NCBI GenBank assembly: GCA_033085395.1
Contig: JANQBS010000152.1
Span: 1 to 64,000, forward strand
Origin: Xanthoparmelia taractica
Lineage: Eukaryota > Ascomycota > Lecanoromycetes > Lecanorales > Parmeliaceae
Reading direction: 5' to 3'
Length of the DNA stretch: 64,000 nucleotides
Part shown: in pieces, positions 11,325 to 23,069 of the stretch
Numbering within the stretch: position 1 is the stretch's first letter
Layout: the number at the start of each line of letters is the position of its first letter
Notes under the pieces: generated by a model
The model's input: only the letters and a program-made list of their open reading frames with translations
Told to the model about the DNA's origin: nothing
Database searches by the model: none
Position numbers and translations under genes: made by a program

Positions 11325-11839
11325 CTTGGGAAATTTCAGGTGGCTCTTGCGGTCAGGTTTGTGATGAGGAACAAGACGGCAAGGGTCAATCACGTTGCGT
11401 AGTATCCAGGAGCGAAGGAGTTTCAATTTCCGAGATACCCAGTGTCGCATACATCGTAGTGAATGTTCATCGAATTTCAATTCATGTAGCTACAAATGAT
11501 TAATAGTTCCTAATCTTGACTAGCCAGCATGAAAGCGTGGCTCACTTATATATACATCCATGCCCTCCATGCTTGATATTCGCATTCTTCGAATCTAAAC
11601 CTCCAAAGATCCATGTCTCTGCCGATGACCCGTTCTTCTGTCGACGGCCGAGGGTATTATAAATTACCAGCCAGTGAGAAACGAATAATATCCTGCCGTG
11701 GTTGTAATCTTAACCTGCTGAAAGAATCCATGTTGCGATCCTTGGCTACAGGATCCTGCTGCCTTGTATATCGAAGCCCCGGTTTTGTTTTCCTCTAAAT
11801 AAAGCTGACGTGGCATCGGTTTCCGTACAACTCGATACG
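11325..11839. other. Convergent intergenic region
   Basis: This lies between the stop codons of two convergent genes and holds both 3' flanks. No coding potential or structured repeat was seen. Confidence 0.4.
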
Positions 11840-14339
11840 TCACAATCTAGCTTTTGTCTGTATATCGTTCCGTCTCCGTTTCTTCGGGCTTTCCATGGCG
11901 TCCATGGCGGGGTCGCCTTTGGCAGCTGCGCTCTCGAATAACTGCCGACCAACTTTGTCCGCCAGGACCAGTACTCTTGTACTGACTGTAGCACCGTCAC
12001 GACGGTTCTTGCCTTCTCTCCGCGAACTCGCTATAGTTTCGATGAAGGACCAAAGTTTGCCTTCCGGGGTAATACTCCCCGTAGCTGGGTCTCTTTTAGG
12101 CGTCCATCCCTCAGCCAGCTTGATCGTTGTAGGAATCTTTTTGTCTCTACTTTTATGCAAGTTGATTATGCCTTCGTCTTCAAAAAGTTGAAATGCGTTC
12201 TTCAGTGTTTCTTTGTTGACGGCTTCGAAATACGAAAGATCACCTTGATGGTAGAGCGTCTTGCCCAGTAGCTGCGCAGCGTCCTGGGTCTTAACGACGT
12301 CAAGCCACACTTCATCCTTGTGTTCCAACGGGGGCGTCAGACCCATGAGAGCTACAGCTCCCAGCCAAGTCGATTCGATGAAAGGCCATATTAGGAAACA
12401 GTAAAAGTCGAAATTCTCGCGCCCTTTTTTCCGCTCTGCATCGCTCAAGCCTGCTGACAGCGCCTTCCCAGCAGGGTCGCGAGAGACGGTGATTACATCG
12501 TCATTTTCCAGACCTCGTAAGGTAGCATTGAGATTTGAAAGAAGGCCTGCTGTAGGGTAGATGAATTCGCCGCGGAAAAGCTATGATAGTCATCAGCCAG
12601 TAGATGTAGATCAACGTCGCAGTGGAATGTCCTACCTGAGAAAGAAAGGACACTTGATCACGCAGAAGATCAAACGATATTCTTTGATTATCCGGCCCTC
12701 CTCCCTGCTTAACACGAGTGTACATGGCTGCGGACACAAGTGCTTCGGTAATGAAAAGATGAATCGTCATGTTTCGGTAAAAAGACAATTGGAACCTGTC
12801 GACCGCGTAATATGTGATCTCCGGTAAGCCATCTACAACACCTACCAGACCAGAACCCAGAACCTCAAGGCCTCGGTCGACAACTACCTCCGTGGGAGCG
12901 CCAGCGAAGTGTGCCACTCGACCTCCTTTGTTTCTGACGCGCTCGCTTAGCCAATCCACTCGCCGTATCAGCTCGGATTTGCCGACTCCGCGTCCGCGTA
13001 GGGTAAGCAGTACGGTACCAATCAGGGCTGTTGGCATTACGACAGAAACAGCATTTATGTCTGACAGCACTTTGAAGCCCAACGTTCTTAGAAGACGAAC
13101 CCGGTTTTCGGAGGCCTGCATGTTGACAGGACTTTTCGTTGCAAGTGATTGGTCTTTCCGAGCTTGCTGGCCGTTGATGAAATCCCGAAGACTCCAGGGT
13201 TCATGGAAACGGACATCGACTCTCCCAAGTTTCAAGGAAAGTACAGAAGAGGCAGAGAGAAAGTCCTGTAGGTTCTCCTTTGGCTTCGGCTGACCGAGTA
13301 ATTCGCTGATATAAGACTCTGTCTCGATTACCTTGTCATACTGAGTGCTCACAGGGCAGATAATTGCATCGTCTACACGAGAAGAAAGAACACTGTCGAG
13401 GAGGAAGCTCAGTATCCCAAATTTGGGAGACAGGAGCTTGCCAGTTCTCGATCGACCGCCTTCAATAAAGCACTCAAAGTTGAATCCATTCTGCAGTAGT
13501 GTATCAATGTACGATTGAACGAGCGTTGTGTACAAAGCATCGTCTCCAAAACTCCTTCTGATCCACATAGCTCCAGCATGCTGAAGGAATGAGCCTATGA
13601 CTGGGAAATTGAGATTATCACCGGCAACGACGGTAGGTAAAGCAATCCCCAATCGATAGCAGATGATTTGTAGCGAAACGTAGTCAACATGGGATCGGTG
13701 ACAGGGGAGGAAGACGATAGAATGTTTCTCCTTGGCTGCTTGTTCAGCAACCGATCGTAATCGAAGCACTTCTTCACTCGAGACATGGATGCCTTGGTGA
13801 TATGCCCGGGTCAGAAGCTGCGTACACAGGTAATAGGCGCCTCTTATGAACCTCTTACTCTCCATTTTGCAGATCATGCCATCAGTCAATTCAAGTGCGA
13901 CTTCTTGCAGACTTGTTTCGATCTCGGCTTTCCTCCGCATTTTACTGTTGAATCTGTCCTTCTCATCACCAAGTAGGCCCAACCCTTCCTCGACTTCTAC
14001 CCTTCGTTGTGCTAAATCCTCGATTCTTCGTCTAAGCATCGGTGTTCTCATAATTGCCGCTTTCATATTTTCAGAGAATCCGCTGTAGAAGATCGGTTGA
14101 CCTAGGACCTCATCGTAGGCCCTCCACCCCGTGCCAGACACATGTAGGCTAACCTCCCGAAGGAAGTCCAAAGGTGACTCGCGAAATCGAGCCATATGTT
14201 CAACGAGATTTCTTTCATGACCTTCATCTCGACTGGCAGGAGGTTCGACATAGCCAGTTGGATGTATCGTCACTTGGTCTCCAAGAATGTCGAGATCAGG
14301 AGCTGAAGCCGGAGAGCTTTCAGACTTGGGAGAAGGCAT
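11840..14339 (-). CDS. Glycerol-3-phosphate / dihydroxyacetone-phosphate acyltransferase (PlsB/GNPAT type), peroxisomal
   Basis: Two exons (12636-14339, 11840-12580) give 814 residues. Acyltransferase block I is HRSHVDY at about 214-220 (the H-x4-D catalytic pair), block III is FIEGGRSRTGK with Glu at about 293, and block IV is ICPVS at about 329. The PlsB/GNPAT family transfers an acyl chain to the sn-1 position of glycerol-3-phosphate or dihydroxyacetone phosphate, the first step of glycerolipid or ether-lipid synthesis. The extreme C-terminus is Ala-Arg-Leu, a match to the type 1 peroxisomal targeting signal, which favours a peroxisomal DHAPAT-like role. The start at 14339 follows two short upstream reading frames. 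Which substrate is used is inference. Confidence 0.9.
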
Positions 14340-14355
14340 ATTCGTGGGCTTTTTT

Positions 14356-14400
14356 TCAGGGCATCTATAGGCCAATGTAATACTGAACACTGATATACAT
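14356..14400 (-). promoter_or_regulatory. Two tandem upstream ORFs before the acyltransferase start
   Basis: Reading towards the main ATG there is a 12-codon frame including its stop (14365-14400), followed immediately by ATG CCC TGA (14356-14364), 16 bases before the annotated start. If both lie inside the transcript they would lower or regulate initiation. The transcription start is unknown. Confidence 0.4.
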
Positions 14401-14503
14401 GCCTAGAAGGCATGAAGCCATATATTGACTGCCATGAAAAAAGTCATTATTCAGCAGTGTATGTCGTTTGTTTAAGCGGGTTACCCCACGCTTCGGGGAG
14501 CAC

Positions 14504-14509
14504 CACGTG
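14504..14509. promoter_or_regulatory. CACGTG E-box in a divergent promoter
   Basis: A perfect CACGTG palindrome lies in the 271-bp gap between the divergent acyltransferase and DUF202 genes. It is a consensus site for bHLH regulators in fungi. Function is not shown. Confidence 0.3.
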
Positions 14510-14610
14510 CTAGAGTTGGGGGCTGCTTTAGCGCCCAATTGAAGGACCCCCGCTCAAAGAAATGTCCTCCCACAGATTCCTGCTCGTCAAACTTGGAGAG
14601 GCAATCTACC

Positions 14611-15193
14611 ATGCCTTCGGTGGCTCAAGCACTCGAGCCTCTAAGCACTCGAGCTATCGTCATAGACCAGTAAGTTAATACTCTGCCTCAACGGTGCCGA
14701 TCTAATCGTTGACAGCTCCTCAACTTCTCCTCTATTCCTCTCTCGCCCAATCTTCGCTCCCTTGCTCTTCCCCAACGAATCTTCTGATGCCCGTGATCAC
14801 TGTGCCAACGAGAGGACTTTCCTTTCATGGCTTCGACTGAGCATATACATGTCCGTTGTGAGCGTCGCCATTGTCATATCTTTCCATCTGAAGTCTCAGC
14901 CCACCAGCATCGAGAGACGAATAGCCTTGCCTGTAGGGTTGATATTCTGGCTCTTGAGCATTGCGTGCCTGGCTAGTGGGCTTGCCAATTATGTCAAGAC
15001 TGTCACAAAGTACGCGCGGAAACAGGCATTGGTACAGAGTGGATGGAAGACACAAGTCGTGAGAAGACTTCTCTGCTCATATAGAGCCTTTTCGCCGCTG
15101 ATTCTCAACCTACAGGTCTTCACAATTGTAGCATGCGCAATAGTAGCAGTTTGTGTACTGTTCTTGTCGACTAACGCCGCGTCAAGTCGATGA
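14611..15193 (+). CDS. DUF202 (YidH-type) small membrane protein
   Basis: Two exons (14611-14669, 14716-15193) give 178 residues. The DUF202 signature ERTFLSWLRLS (about 52-62) follows a cytosolic N-terminus. Three hydrophobic segments at about 62-78, 89-113 and 152-171 are predicted to span a membrane. The family occurs in bacteria and fungi, and fungal members are vacuolar or endomembrane proteins of poorly known function. The start at 14611 gives a short first exon ending at a GTAAGT donor. The gene shares a 271-bp promoter gap with the divergent acyltransferase. Confidence 0.85.
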
Positions 15194-16629
15194 TTTCCAG
15201 ATAACGAGAGAAGAGGATCCATCTCACAGTACGCCTTCGCCAAAGGAATGAACGTATACCTCACCACGACATGAAGACTTGTTCCAACTACAGCATTTGC
15301 CGTATAGCGATGACTTTATATGAAGCCAAGGCCGCTCTTACCTCATCGCCGCCTTTGACGTTCATCTCTTGCGTACCAACGCAGAGTATGCCCGAAGACT
15401 CGTCCCTTTCACGAGATCAAGCGCAGCCAGGGATAGGCTAACGTAAAAGACGAGATGACTGACTCATAACGTGGGAATGTCTTTAATCCACCACTTGAGA
15501 AACAGGTTGTCTAAATGAAGTTGCACAAAAATCAGAACGGTGCAGAAAATCCCAGATCGATTTCGGGAAATAGAGAAAATAGATCGCTCTAGGTCAGGAT
15601 GCAATGTCGTTGTTCCCATCCTTCTAGTATTGTGTGGGCCTATAGACATCCATAACCTACCTACAATAACGCTCGAGGCTCAACAACACAGTACTTATTA
15701 CCTTAGCCAAAGCTCCAATGTGGCCCATCGAGCCTACGGACATAGCGGCTTACAATAGAACCATTTGTGGAAAGATGCAATATAAAGAAATCCAAGCCGA
15801 AGCCTGTCTCAACGGCAACTCGTGTTGAAGCCTCCTACAGTTACCGCTAGTACTTCACATTCGGGAGTCGGTCCAAACCTGCCGTCAGAATTGGACCAAG
15901 AGCATCACAGAAGTCCTGCTCGCCTGCCGCGACCCAACTTGCGAGGCTACCTCATTGTTCTACCGTACCTGTCTCGTCCCCACTACAATCTCAGCACACA
16001 GCCTACCTCGCATACTTTGCCTCAGATTCATATTAATAACCGCGGCATTGATCATCGATAACACAAATGCTGTGGCACGCAGCGGGGTAGCGGACGCCGA
16101 GACAGGATGGGAGCGTTCACGAGGAGATAACAGTGCTATGTCCGGCGCTGAGGACTTTCGAGATGCAGTTTCCCGGTCGTATTGAGCGTGTCTTGACACA
16201 ACGATTTCATTGCAATATATGGTTTTTAAGTTTCAAACCCCCTGATGTCGGTGCAGTTAATCAGGGGATAAATAGTGGTCTCCGTCTTTAGTGTTCGGCG
16301 TTCCTTCTGTAGTAGAATATAGAAGCAGCCATGCATAGAGGTCACTAATGTCAAACATTCTGAATCTTTAGTAGGCCTGCTATTGGGAAGGATGACTCTT
16401 ATCCCGGAGTCAATCTTGAAAGCAATTTACCAAACTTACCACCGCCGAGAAGTAGAAGTAAAAGTAATACAGTACCTCGACCCTACCTCAAATCTAATCG
16501 TTCGGTTATCGGGATTCGGCTAGTCTCGGATCTGTCCTCGGTCTTCCCTCATGGCATTGCTACTTCTATTTTGTATTCACAAAATTGATGCTAGTATGCT
16601 TCGAAGATTGATTAAGATTTTACCGCAAC
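15194..16629. other. Long intergenic region upstream of IDI1
   Basis: About 1.4 kb without a supported gene. Several short frames on both strands (for example around 15464-15758 and 15822-16199) lack good starts, splice signals or recognisable content. A pyrimidine-rich stretch precedes the isomerase start. It probably holds the IDI1 promoter and the DUF202 3' flank. Confidence 0.4.
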
Positions 16630-17533
16630 ATGGGCAGCACTACAACCCAAATGCAAACGATCACCGCAGAGAATGTCATACGACTATTCCCAGATGTCGA
16701 CACCCACCTGGCTACGTCGCACAAAGTGCCTACAAGTGACAATGACCTACAAGGCTACGACGAGGAACAGATTCGCTTGATGGAGGAGGTCTGCATTGTC
16801 CTCGACGAAAATGATGTGTCCATCGGGAGCGCAAGCAAGAAAGTCTGTACGTGCAAGGTGGATCTGTTCCCACCAGCGCCACTGCTGACTGATGATCAGG
16901 CCATCTCATGACGAACATCAACGAAGGGTTACTACACCGGGCCTTTTCCGTTTTCCTCTTTGACTCGAAGAATCGATTGCTGCTACAACAAAGGGCTTCT
17001 GAAAAGATCACATTCCCAGACATGTGGACCAACACTTGCTGCTCGCATCCCTTGGGCGTACCCGGGGAGACGGGAGACGAGCTTGAGGCAGCCGTGCAGG
17101 GCGTTCGGAGGGCGGCGCAAAGGAAATTGGACCAAGAGCTCGGTATCGAGGCGAAGGGCGTGCCGCTAGACAAATTCCAATTCTTGACGAGGATACACTA
17201 CAAAGCGCCCAGTGATGGCAAATGGGGAGAGCACGAGAGTCAGTCCTTTCCGTTGACTGTACTGACCCCAGGAATATGCTGAGAGCCCCGGACTTAGTTG
17301 ATTACATCTTGTTCATCAAGGCCGATGTTGACCACACACCGAATCCCAACGAAGTGAAGGATAGTCGATACGTCTCGGAGGCGGAGCTGAAAACGATGTT
17401 CAAGGACAACAGCCTGAAGTTCACGCCATGGTTCAAGCTGATATGCGAGTCAATGCTGTTTGAATGGTGGGAGCATTTGGATCAAGGTTTGGACAAATAC
17501 ACAGGAGAGACTAAGATTCGACGGATGTTGTGA
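16630..17533 (+). CDS. IDI1: Isopentenyl-diphosphate delta-isomerase
   Basis: Three exons (16630-16846, 16900-17238, 17298-17533) give 263 residues. The Nudix-like isomerase signatures are present: HLMTNINEGLLHRAFSVFLF, the catalytic-cysteine motif NTCCSHPL (about 119-126) and the catalytic-glutamate motif WGEHEIDYI, which is completed only after splicing of the second intron. The enzyme interconverts isopentenyl and dimethylallyl diphosphate, feeding sterol, dolichol, ubiquinone and prenylation pathways. Length fits fungal type I enzymes. The C-terminus (KIRRML) is not a peroxisomal signal. An out-of-frame ATG lies about 30 bases upstream of the chosen start. Confidence 0.95.
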
Positions 17534-18707
17534 TTGAAAGCGTCGATTGTAGTGGTATGACGATATGATATCTTGGCTCTTCCACGAATAATGTAGGTCT
17601 ATCACGATGTGCCATAGTCGGTCTCAGTGCAGGAGCAAATGCTGCTGTATGTAAGTAGGCGAATGCTTGCAATAGCCAAGGAAATAGTCAAGGAATTGAC
17701 AACGAACAGCCACACTCGATGTAGCAGGTCAAAGCGAGCCACTAAGCCCTACTTCTAGATCTTCAATTGAATTGACTCTATCAACGGTATTATTTCAGCT
17801 GATAACTCTACAGCCTCAAAAGTCTTTTCTCAGGGATGTTTTCCATGTAGTACAATTTAGTTGACCTAATGCGTGCACGCCGACTTGATGTGGCCGGCAT
17901 GATCAGCTGCCTTATCAGTCAATAATGTCGGCCAATGCCGGTGAAGCAAAATAGTGGCATATGCAGGAGTTGGGGAGGCAAACCTCTCAAGATGGGCAAG
18001 CCTAAGGCCTTCCCGCAGTCAAAGGCAGGCCATCGCTTGGACCCGAAGTGTTGGTTGCCTTTTAACCCAATCATCAATTTCTCCCCTCTTCATCACGAGA
18101 CCCATAGGAATCCAAAATCTCCGATTCTCCTTCTCCCTCATTTCACTATTTGAACTTCCTTTCCTTTCTCTCCAAACTCCCATATATTGGTCCTTGCACA
18201 CTTGCTATCTCAGTACAAGTAGAACAAGAATAGCTTCACAGCACGCACAGAATCATAAATCTTCCATCTAACTTACTTTACCGTTCGCTTGTCTAGCTTC
18301 AATATCACTGTACCTTTATTTCGTACACCTGCCACCGGAGCGATCCCCGGTAATACGTAGTCCACAGACACTTTTCCTTTTCTCGAGTGAAAAGGTTTCA
18401 ATATCTGCGTTGATGTCGGTTGATATACGCCAATCACTCACCTGTTTGCGTTATCCGTCTCGTTTCGAGACGGTGTCGAGAACGCAGTTGTCTAAAGAAC
18501 ATAGTGGTGATTTGATAAGACCCCTTGATTCTCATTGAACGGTAGGCTGCGAACAAGGCAAGTTTACAGTACCCACACTGGTCTCCTATATGTGTGAATA
18601 CGCACCATCGCTGACGGTCACAAAGCGAACGATTCAGTCCGCTCAGCACGTCAACAACCATTTAGCCATCTCGATCAACAAACAGAGCTGATTCAACATC
18701 AGAAGCA
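17534..18707. other. Intergenic region upstream of the GNAT gene
   Basis: About 1.2 kb with no supported gene. From about 18070 to 18300 the plus strand is CT-rich, as in long fungal 5' leaders. Short frames here lack recognisable content. Confidence 0.4.
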
Positions 18708-19705
18708 ATGGAGAAGAAGAGTAATCCCGCCGTCACCCTCGAGTCCCTCCCCAGCATCTCTCAAGCCTCCAGCTCCAACAGCGCCGCGACCGATCCCACA
18801 GCCACCCACCAAGTCCGCGTCCTCCACAAAAGCGAGTACAAGCAAGCCGCCCTCTGCCTCGCCGAAGCCTTCAAAGATGACGACGTAGTCATGTACTTTG
18901 TCAAGACCGGTGACCGCAAGAAGTTCACCGCGGACGACGAATGGAAACTGCATCTCCACATTATGGAATGCATCACCTACGCTCACTGCATAAGCGGGTT
19001 AGCCACCGTAATCGGTCCAAACTACGACTGCGTGGCTCTCTGGTGCGTCTTATCAATATCTCCTCACCAACCACCAGCCTGGCATAAACCCAAGTACGTG
19101 TGAACAAGCCAATAATCAACTAACACGAACCCCTGGGAGCAAACAGGATGCCCCCCAAGAAAAACATGGACGACTTCTGCACCATGCTCTGGAGCGGCAT
19201 GTACGGCCTCAACTGGAAGCTCTCCAAAGAAGGCAAGAAGCGCCTCTTCGACGAGTTCCTGCCCCTCCTCCACGACACCAAGCGCCACATCCTCGGCAAA
19301 GACGACGACAACAGCTGGTACCTCGTCTACATTGGCACGAAACCGGGCTCGAGGGGAAAGGGGTACGCGAAGAGTCTGATTGAGTATACCACCAAGCAGG
19401 TACGCACTTAATTAAACCTCTGCATACCAATTCTTAATTTTTCATTTTTTTGGGTATTAACTCAATCACAGGCCGACACCGAAAACCGCCCCACCTACCT
19501 CGAATGCAGCAACGCGCGCAACCTCAAACTCTACGGCCGCCTCGGCTTCCAAATGGCGCAGAAAATCCGCCTCGTGCGCGGCGAAAAACCCATTGAGCTG
19601 GACGTCATGACGAGATTGCCGATCGCGCAGCAGCTTGTTGGTAAGACGTCTGAGTTTGCGGAGGCTGTGGAGGGAGGGAGGGCGGTAAAGTGGGTGAGTG
19701 GGTGA
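18708..19705 (+). CDS. GNAT-family N-acetyltransferase
   Basis: Three exons (18708-19042, 19147-19399, 19472-19705) give 273 residues. The acetyl-CoA-binding motif A is seen as YLVYIGTKPGSRGKGYAKSLIEY, with the R/Q-x-x-G-x-G/A pattern (SRGKGYA), followed by the motif B strand YLECSNARNLKLYGRLGF. The N-terminus is a Ser/Ala-rich variable tail. The family transfers acetyl from acetyl-CoA to amines, and this fungal subgroup has no known substrate. The stop codon TGA lies inside the first units of an 8-base tandem repeat, so the last three residues (VSG) are repeat-encoded. Codon use in exon 1 and exon 3 is strongly C-ending. Confidence 0.85.
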
Positions 19706-19773
19706 GTGGGTGAGTGGGTGAGTGGGTGAGTGGGTGAGTGGGTGAGTGGGTGAGTGGGTGAGTGAGTGAGTGA
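19689..19773. repeat. 8-bp minisatellite (TGAGTGGG)n
   Basis: About eight head-to-tail TGAGTGGG units decay into TGAG units at the 3' end. The repeat begins before the GNAT stop codon and extends into its 3' flank. Because 8 is not a multiple of 3 and each unit contains TGA, the repeat puts a stop in every frame within 24 bases. Confidence 0.9.
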
Positions 19774-20131
19774 GTCTTGTCTGTTTGTCTTATTGTGGTA
19801 GAGGAGGAGGAGGAAAAGGGGTTTCTGGGGAAATGGGGGTTTATGGAATGGGGGAGAGGGAGTTTTCATTGGTTTAGTCATGTGATTTTTCGATTTACAG
19901 CGAGATGAGAAATTGATTGGGCCAGATTGGTAAATGGGAACGGATGCGGTGGCAGATTGATTGATTGATTGATTGATGATGACGACGAAGTTCACTACTT
20001 AATGAGTACACATACATGCTAAGCAATAACGATACAATCTTATGAAAAACAAGCTTATGATCCTGCAACGTTTTTTTTTTTCATGCAACTTGATATTATA
20101 TATTGCAAAACATGCCCGTAAATTCTACTTA
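19706..20131. other. Convergent intergenic region with simple repeats
   Basis: Besides the minisatellite, a (TTGA)n run lies near 19955-19978 and a poly-T tract near 20071-20082. It holds the 3' flanks of the GNAT and MLH1 genes. The apparent antisense reading frame over the repeat is composition-driven. Confidence 0.5.
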
Positions 20132-22461
20132 CTAACATCGTTCAAAGACCCTATAAAGCCCCTTCAGATTCGCCACCTCCACCACACCATTGAGCAAACC
20201 CTTGGTAGCGACCAACCTCGCCCTAAAAGCCGGGAACAGCACATGCTCCAGCACCCTACTAATATCTTCCCTCCGTTCTCTCAGACCAGTCTTCAGCTCA
20301 TCTGCCTCATCCGCTTCTCCAACTGGGGTATCATCACCCGCCACATCTCCAGCAGGCAGCTGCTCCGGCGTATAAAAACTCGCCAGCTCCTTCAGAAAAG
20401 TGTGAAAGCAGCCCTCCTCATCCACCCAATTGACGCACGGGCCCAAGCGCATCAGGAAACGTGGAAGCTTGGCTAGACTGGGCGTGTAGCCCTTCATCAG
20501 AAGCGGGAGGCTAACGAGTTCACCTTCGGGAGACACTTCGAAGTTGAAATACTGTGATAGCATTTCCCTACTAGCGACGAGTTGGGTCGTGACCATATTC
20601 GGAACTGCATCCCAGGGCACGCCTTCGTCTTCTGGGTTTCCTAGTGCCTTTTCGTGCTTGACGCCAATAGTGACCAAGGATCTGACGTCTAGCGGTGTTT
20701 CGAATCTGATGGCGCCAAAGTTTCCAAAGTCGGTGAGGCCTAGCTGGTAGAAGTACTCGTTCGAGACCATGCCATAGTCGACGAGGTATAGCTTGACGCC
20801 CCCTTGGATTGCAGCTATTCGGCGATTGGGATCCACGAGGCCGACGTAGGTGTGAGATGCGAAGACAGCTGTCAGTCCAGCGTGCATGGAATCACGGACT
20901 GACGCTCGAAGGTGCTTGATCGTTCTATAGTTGTAATCTATGGGTTCCCTAGGCGATGTGAGATAGGTTGTTGGTGGAGGAGTAGGTGTAGACGCATTGT
21001 TAGTCGAAGGTGGCAGCATGGAAGTGATTTTACGTAGCTGAGGGTCGGTGCGGACAAGTTGGTACTCCCATGGCTTTGCTGGAGTGGCGGACGGCTGTTT
21101 CTGAATAGATCTTGGAGTTTCTGCCCGTGTCTTTGAGAGGGTTGGGACAGGTGTTTTGACGTTGGATAGGAGGGACTGAGTCGTGAAAGTTCTGCTGGTG
21201 TCGACCTGTGACAGCTTGGTAGAGATCTCCGTGCAGATACTTTCGATAATCTCTTCTTCGTTGAGAAAATTGACTTCTCGCTTGGTAGGATGTACATTGA
21301 CGTCGACTCGTTGCGGATCAATGTCTAGGCTAAGATAGATGAAAGGGTGGCCATTCTTAGGCAGATATGCTGCGTAAGTCTGCTCTATAGCCTTTTTGAC
21401 CGCAGAAGATTCTACAGAGCGATGATTGATGAAGAGGAGAAGCGTTGTCTTCTTGACGTGGTAATTGGCATTACTCGCCCAGCCAGCAGCCTTGAACCCC
21501 CATTTTTCATCGCTGACTTTGAAATTTATCAGCTCATTGGCAACAGCACTTCCGTGTATTTGGCGGATGGTATCAAGAGTGGTAGCGTTTGAAGGAGTAG
21601 ATATGCTCATAGCAGACTCTCCATGCTTCTTGCAGGAAAATGCTACCCCCGTGCAATGTATGGCATAACGACCTACAATTTCAAGGATCTTGGCGTATTC
21701 CTCACTGGGAGAACGAAAAGCTTTTCGACGAGAGGCCATGTTGTAAAAGAGATCCTCGACCTATCATATCATCAGAACTGATCGTGAAAAGTGTCGAGAC
21801 GCTGCTACCGTAATCTGTGTACCACCGCGGCCGGCGGTAGGCTTCGGCTCAGTGCTTTGACCAGGCTTTGCAGGCGTCAGTCTACCGTCAGCATAGTGAG
21901 CGCGCCAAGCACAGCTTGAATCTGCCGTCTTCGTGGTGATGGTGAGATGAGCAATATGGCTGATGCTTGCCAAAGCCTCTCCTCTAAAACCATACGTGCC
22001 AATCGAAGTTAGATCCTCAAAGGTTTTGAGCTTGGACGTTGTAAATCTCTCGCAGAGAATGGGTAGGTCATCTTTCTAATTTAGGGTCAGTAAATACCTA
22101 ACCGGTCGATGCGCTCAGGCCTTATGAGGCTTCAGCGACTGACATTGATCCCATGGCCGTTGTCCGTGATTTGAAGCAACTTCAGCCCTCCATCCTTGAC
22201 GACAATCTCGAGAGAAGTAGAGCCAGCGTCCACTGCGTTTTCGATCAGTTCCTTCAATGCATGGACTGGAGCTACTATGATTTCGCCAGCAGCTATCTTG
22301 TTGACAACGTCTTGATCAAGCGCCTGAACAAATGCATTAGCAGCGGCTCTGTCTTTGGCTTACTTGGGACATGCTACCTTAATCCTCTTTGGAGCCTGGA
22401 GAGGTAGAAAGGGCTCTTCAGCTTTTCTCTTAGTACCTCGGATAGTTGCTTCATCATTCAT
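20132..22461 (-). CDS. MLH1: DNA mismatch repair protein MLH1 (MutL homologue)
   Basis: Four exons (22378-22461, 22144-22323, 21809-22075, 20132-21760) give 719 residues. The GHKL ATPase motifs are in order: KELIENAVDAGS (catalytic Glu, Mg-binding Asn), LLQITDNGHGI, and GFRGEALASIS. Then comes the MutL signature DVNVHPTKREVNF. After a variable Ser/Thr/Pro-rich linker the C-terminal dimerisation domain ends in the exact MLH1 terminus FERC, which in yeast helps complete the PMS1 endonuclease site. In the nucleus MLH1 pairs with PMS1 or MLH3 in mismatch repair and meiotic crossover. The N-terminal extension of about 28 residues carries a basic KRKAEE stretch. It is divergent from the glycosyltransferase-like gene. 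Confidence 0.96.
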
Positions 22462-23069
22462 CTTGCACTTCTGCGAGACGTCCTGATACTGAGACTTTCT
22501 GCTGCTATGTAGGTCTGCTTTCTATGAAACCCAGCCCTCGCCAAAATACGAACAGTCCGGCTATAAAACTTGGATTTATTTGGATGTAGGAAAGTGGTTC
22601 AACTGCTGCTTCCAGAATACTGAACATGCCTCATTGCTCCCAAACGCCGAGATTAGAGACAAGAGTAGGGTAATTGGAACTTCAGATATTCTACTTCTAC
22701 TAGTAAGGATCGAAGCTACCTTATCATGCAAAGCGGCTCGTGCCGCGGACGCCTAAAAGTACTCTATCGGGGTTAGGTGGCACGGGTGGGTAGGTGGGTA
22801 AAGTAGATACCCTATCCAGGGCTATCTAAGCTACTTGGAGCCTATAAGGTAGCATTATAAGGCACGCCAAAAATACCGCTACCCGCAAACCTGCTGACAG
22901 CTACTTGGCTAAGGTAGATACTACTCTACAGGAATGCTGGTAGATCAAGTGCAACATAAATCTAACCCGGCCTCTTTCAGTCCTCTCAATTGACTATGTT
23001 CTGCCAATTAATCAACTAGCTGACCATGCGCTCGTTCTATCCTTCGAGTTTCGGGTAGCCGACAGGCAA
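22462..23069. promoter_or_regulatory. Divergent promoter, MLH1 / glycosyltransferase-like gene
   Basis: This region is rich in AGGTA/TACCT words. It contains a perfect 10-bp inverted repeat (GCTACCTTAT at 22715-22724, ATAAGGTAGC at 22844-22853) and a 10-bp direct repeat AGCTACTTGG (22829-22838, 22899-22908). These may be regulator sites or remnants of a repeat. Confidence 0.45.

Noticed and set aside
14338..14390. Upstream extension of the acyltransferase by 17 residues
   Set aside because: The extension starts with GTG, not ATG, and is preceded by short upstream ORFs; the ATG at 14339 is the natural start.
15464..16199. Several short frames on both strands between DUF202 and IDI1
   Set aside because: None joins to another exon with consistent phase, and none is recognisable.
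19531..19995. 154-codon minus-strand frame rich in Thr-His-Pro-Leu
   Set aside because: It is produced by the 8-bp tandem repeat read on the opposite strand of the GNAT 3' end.
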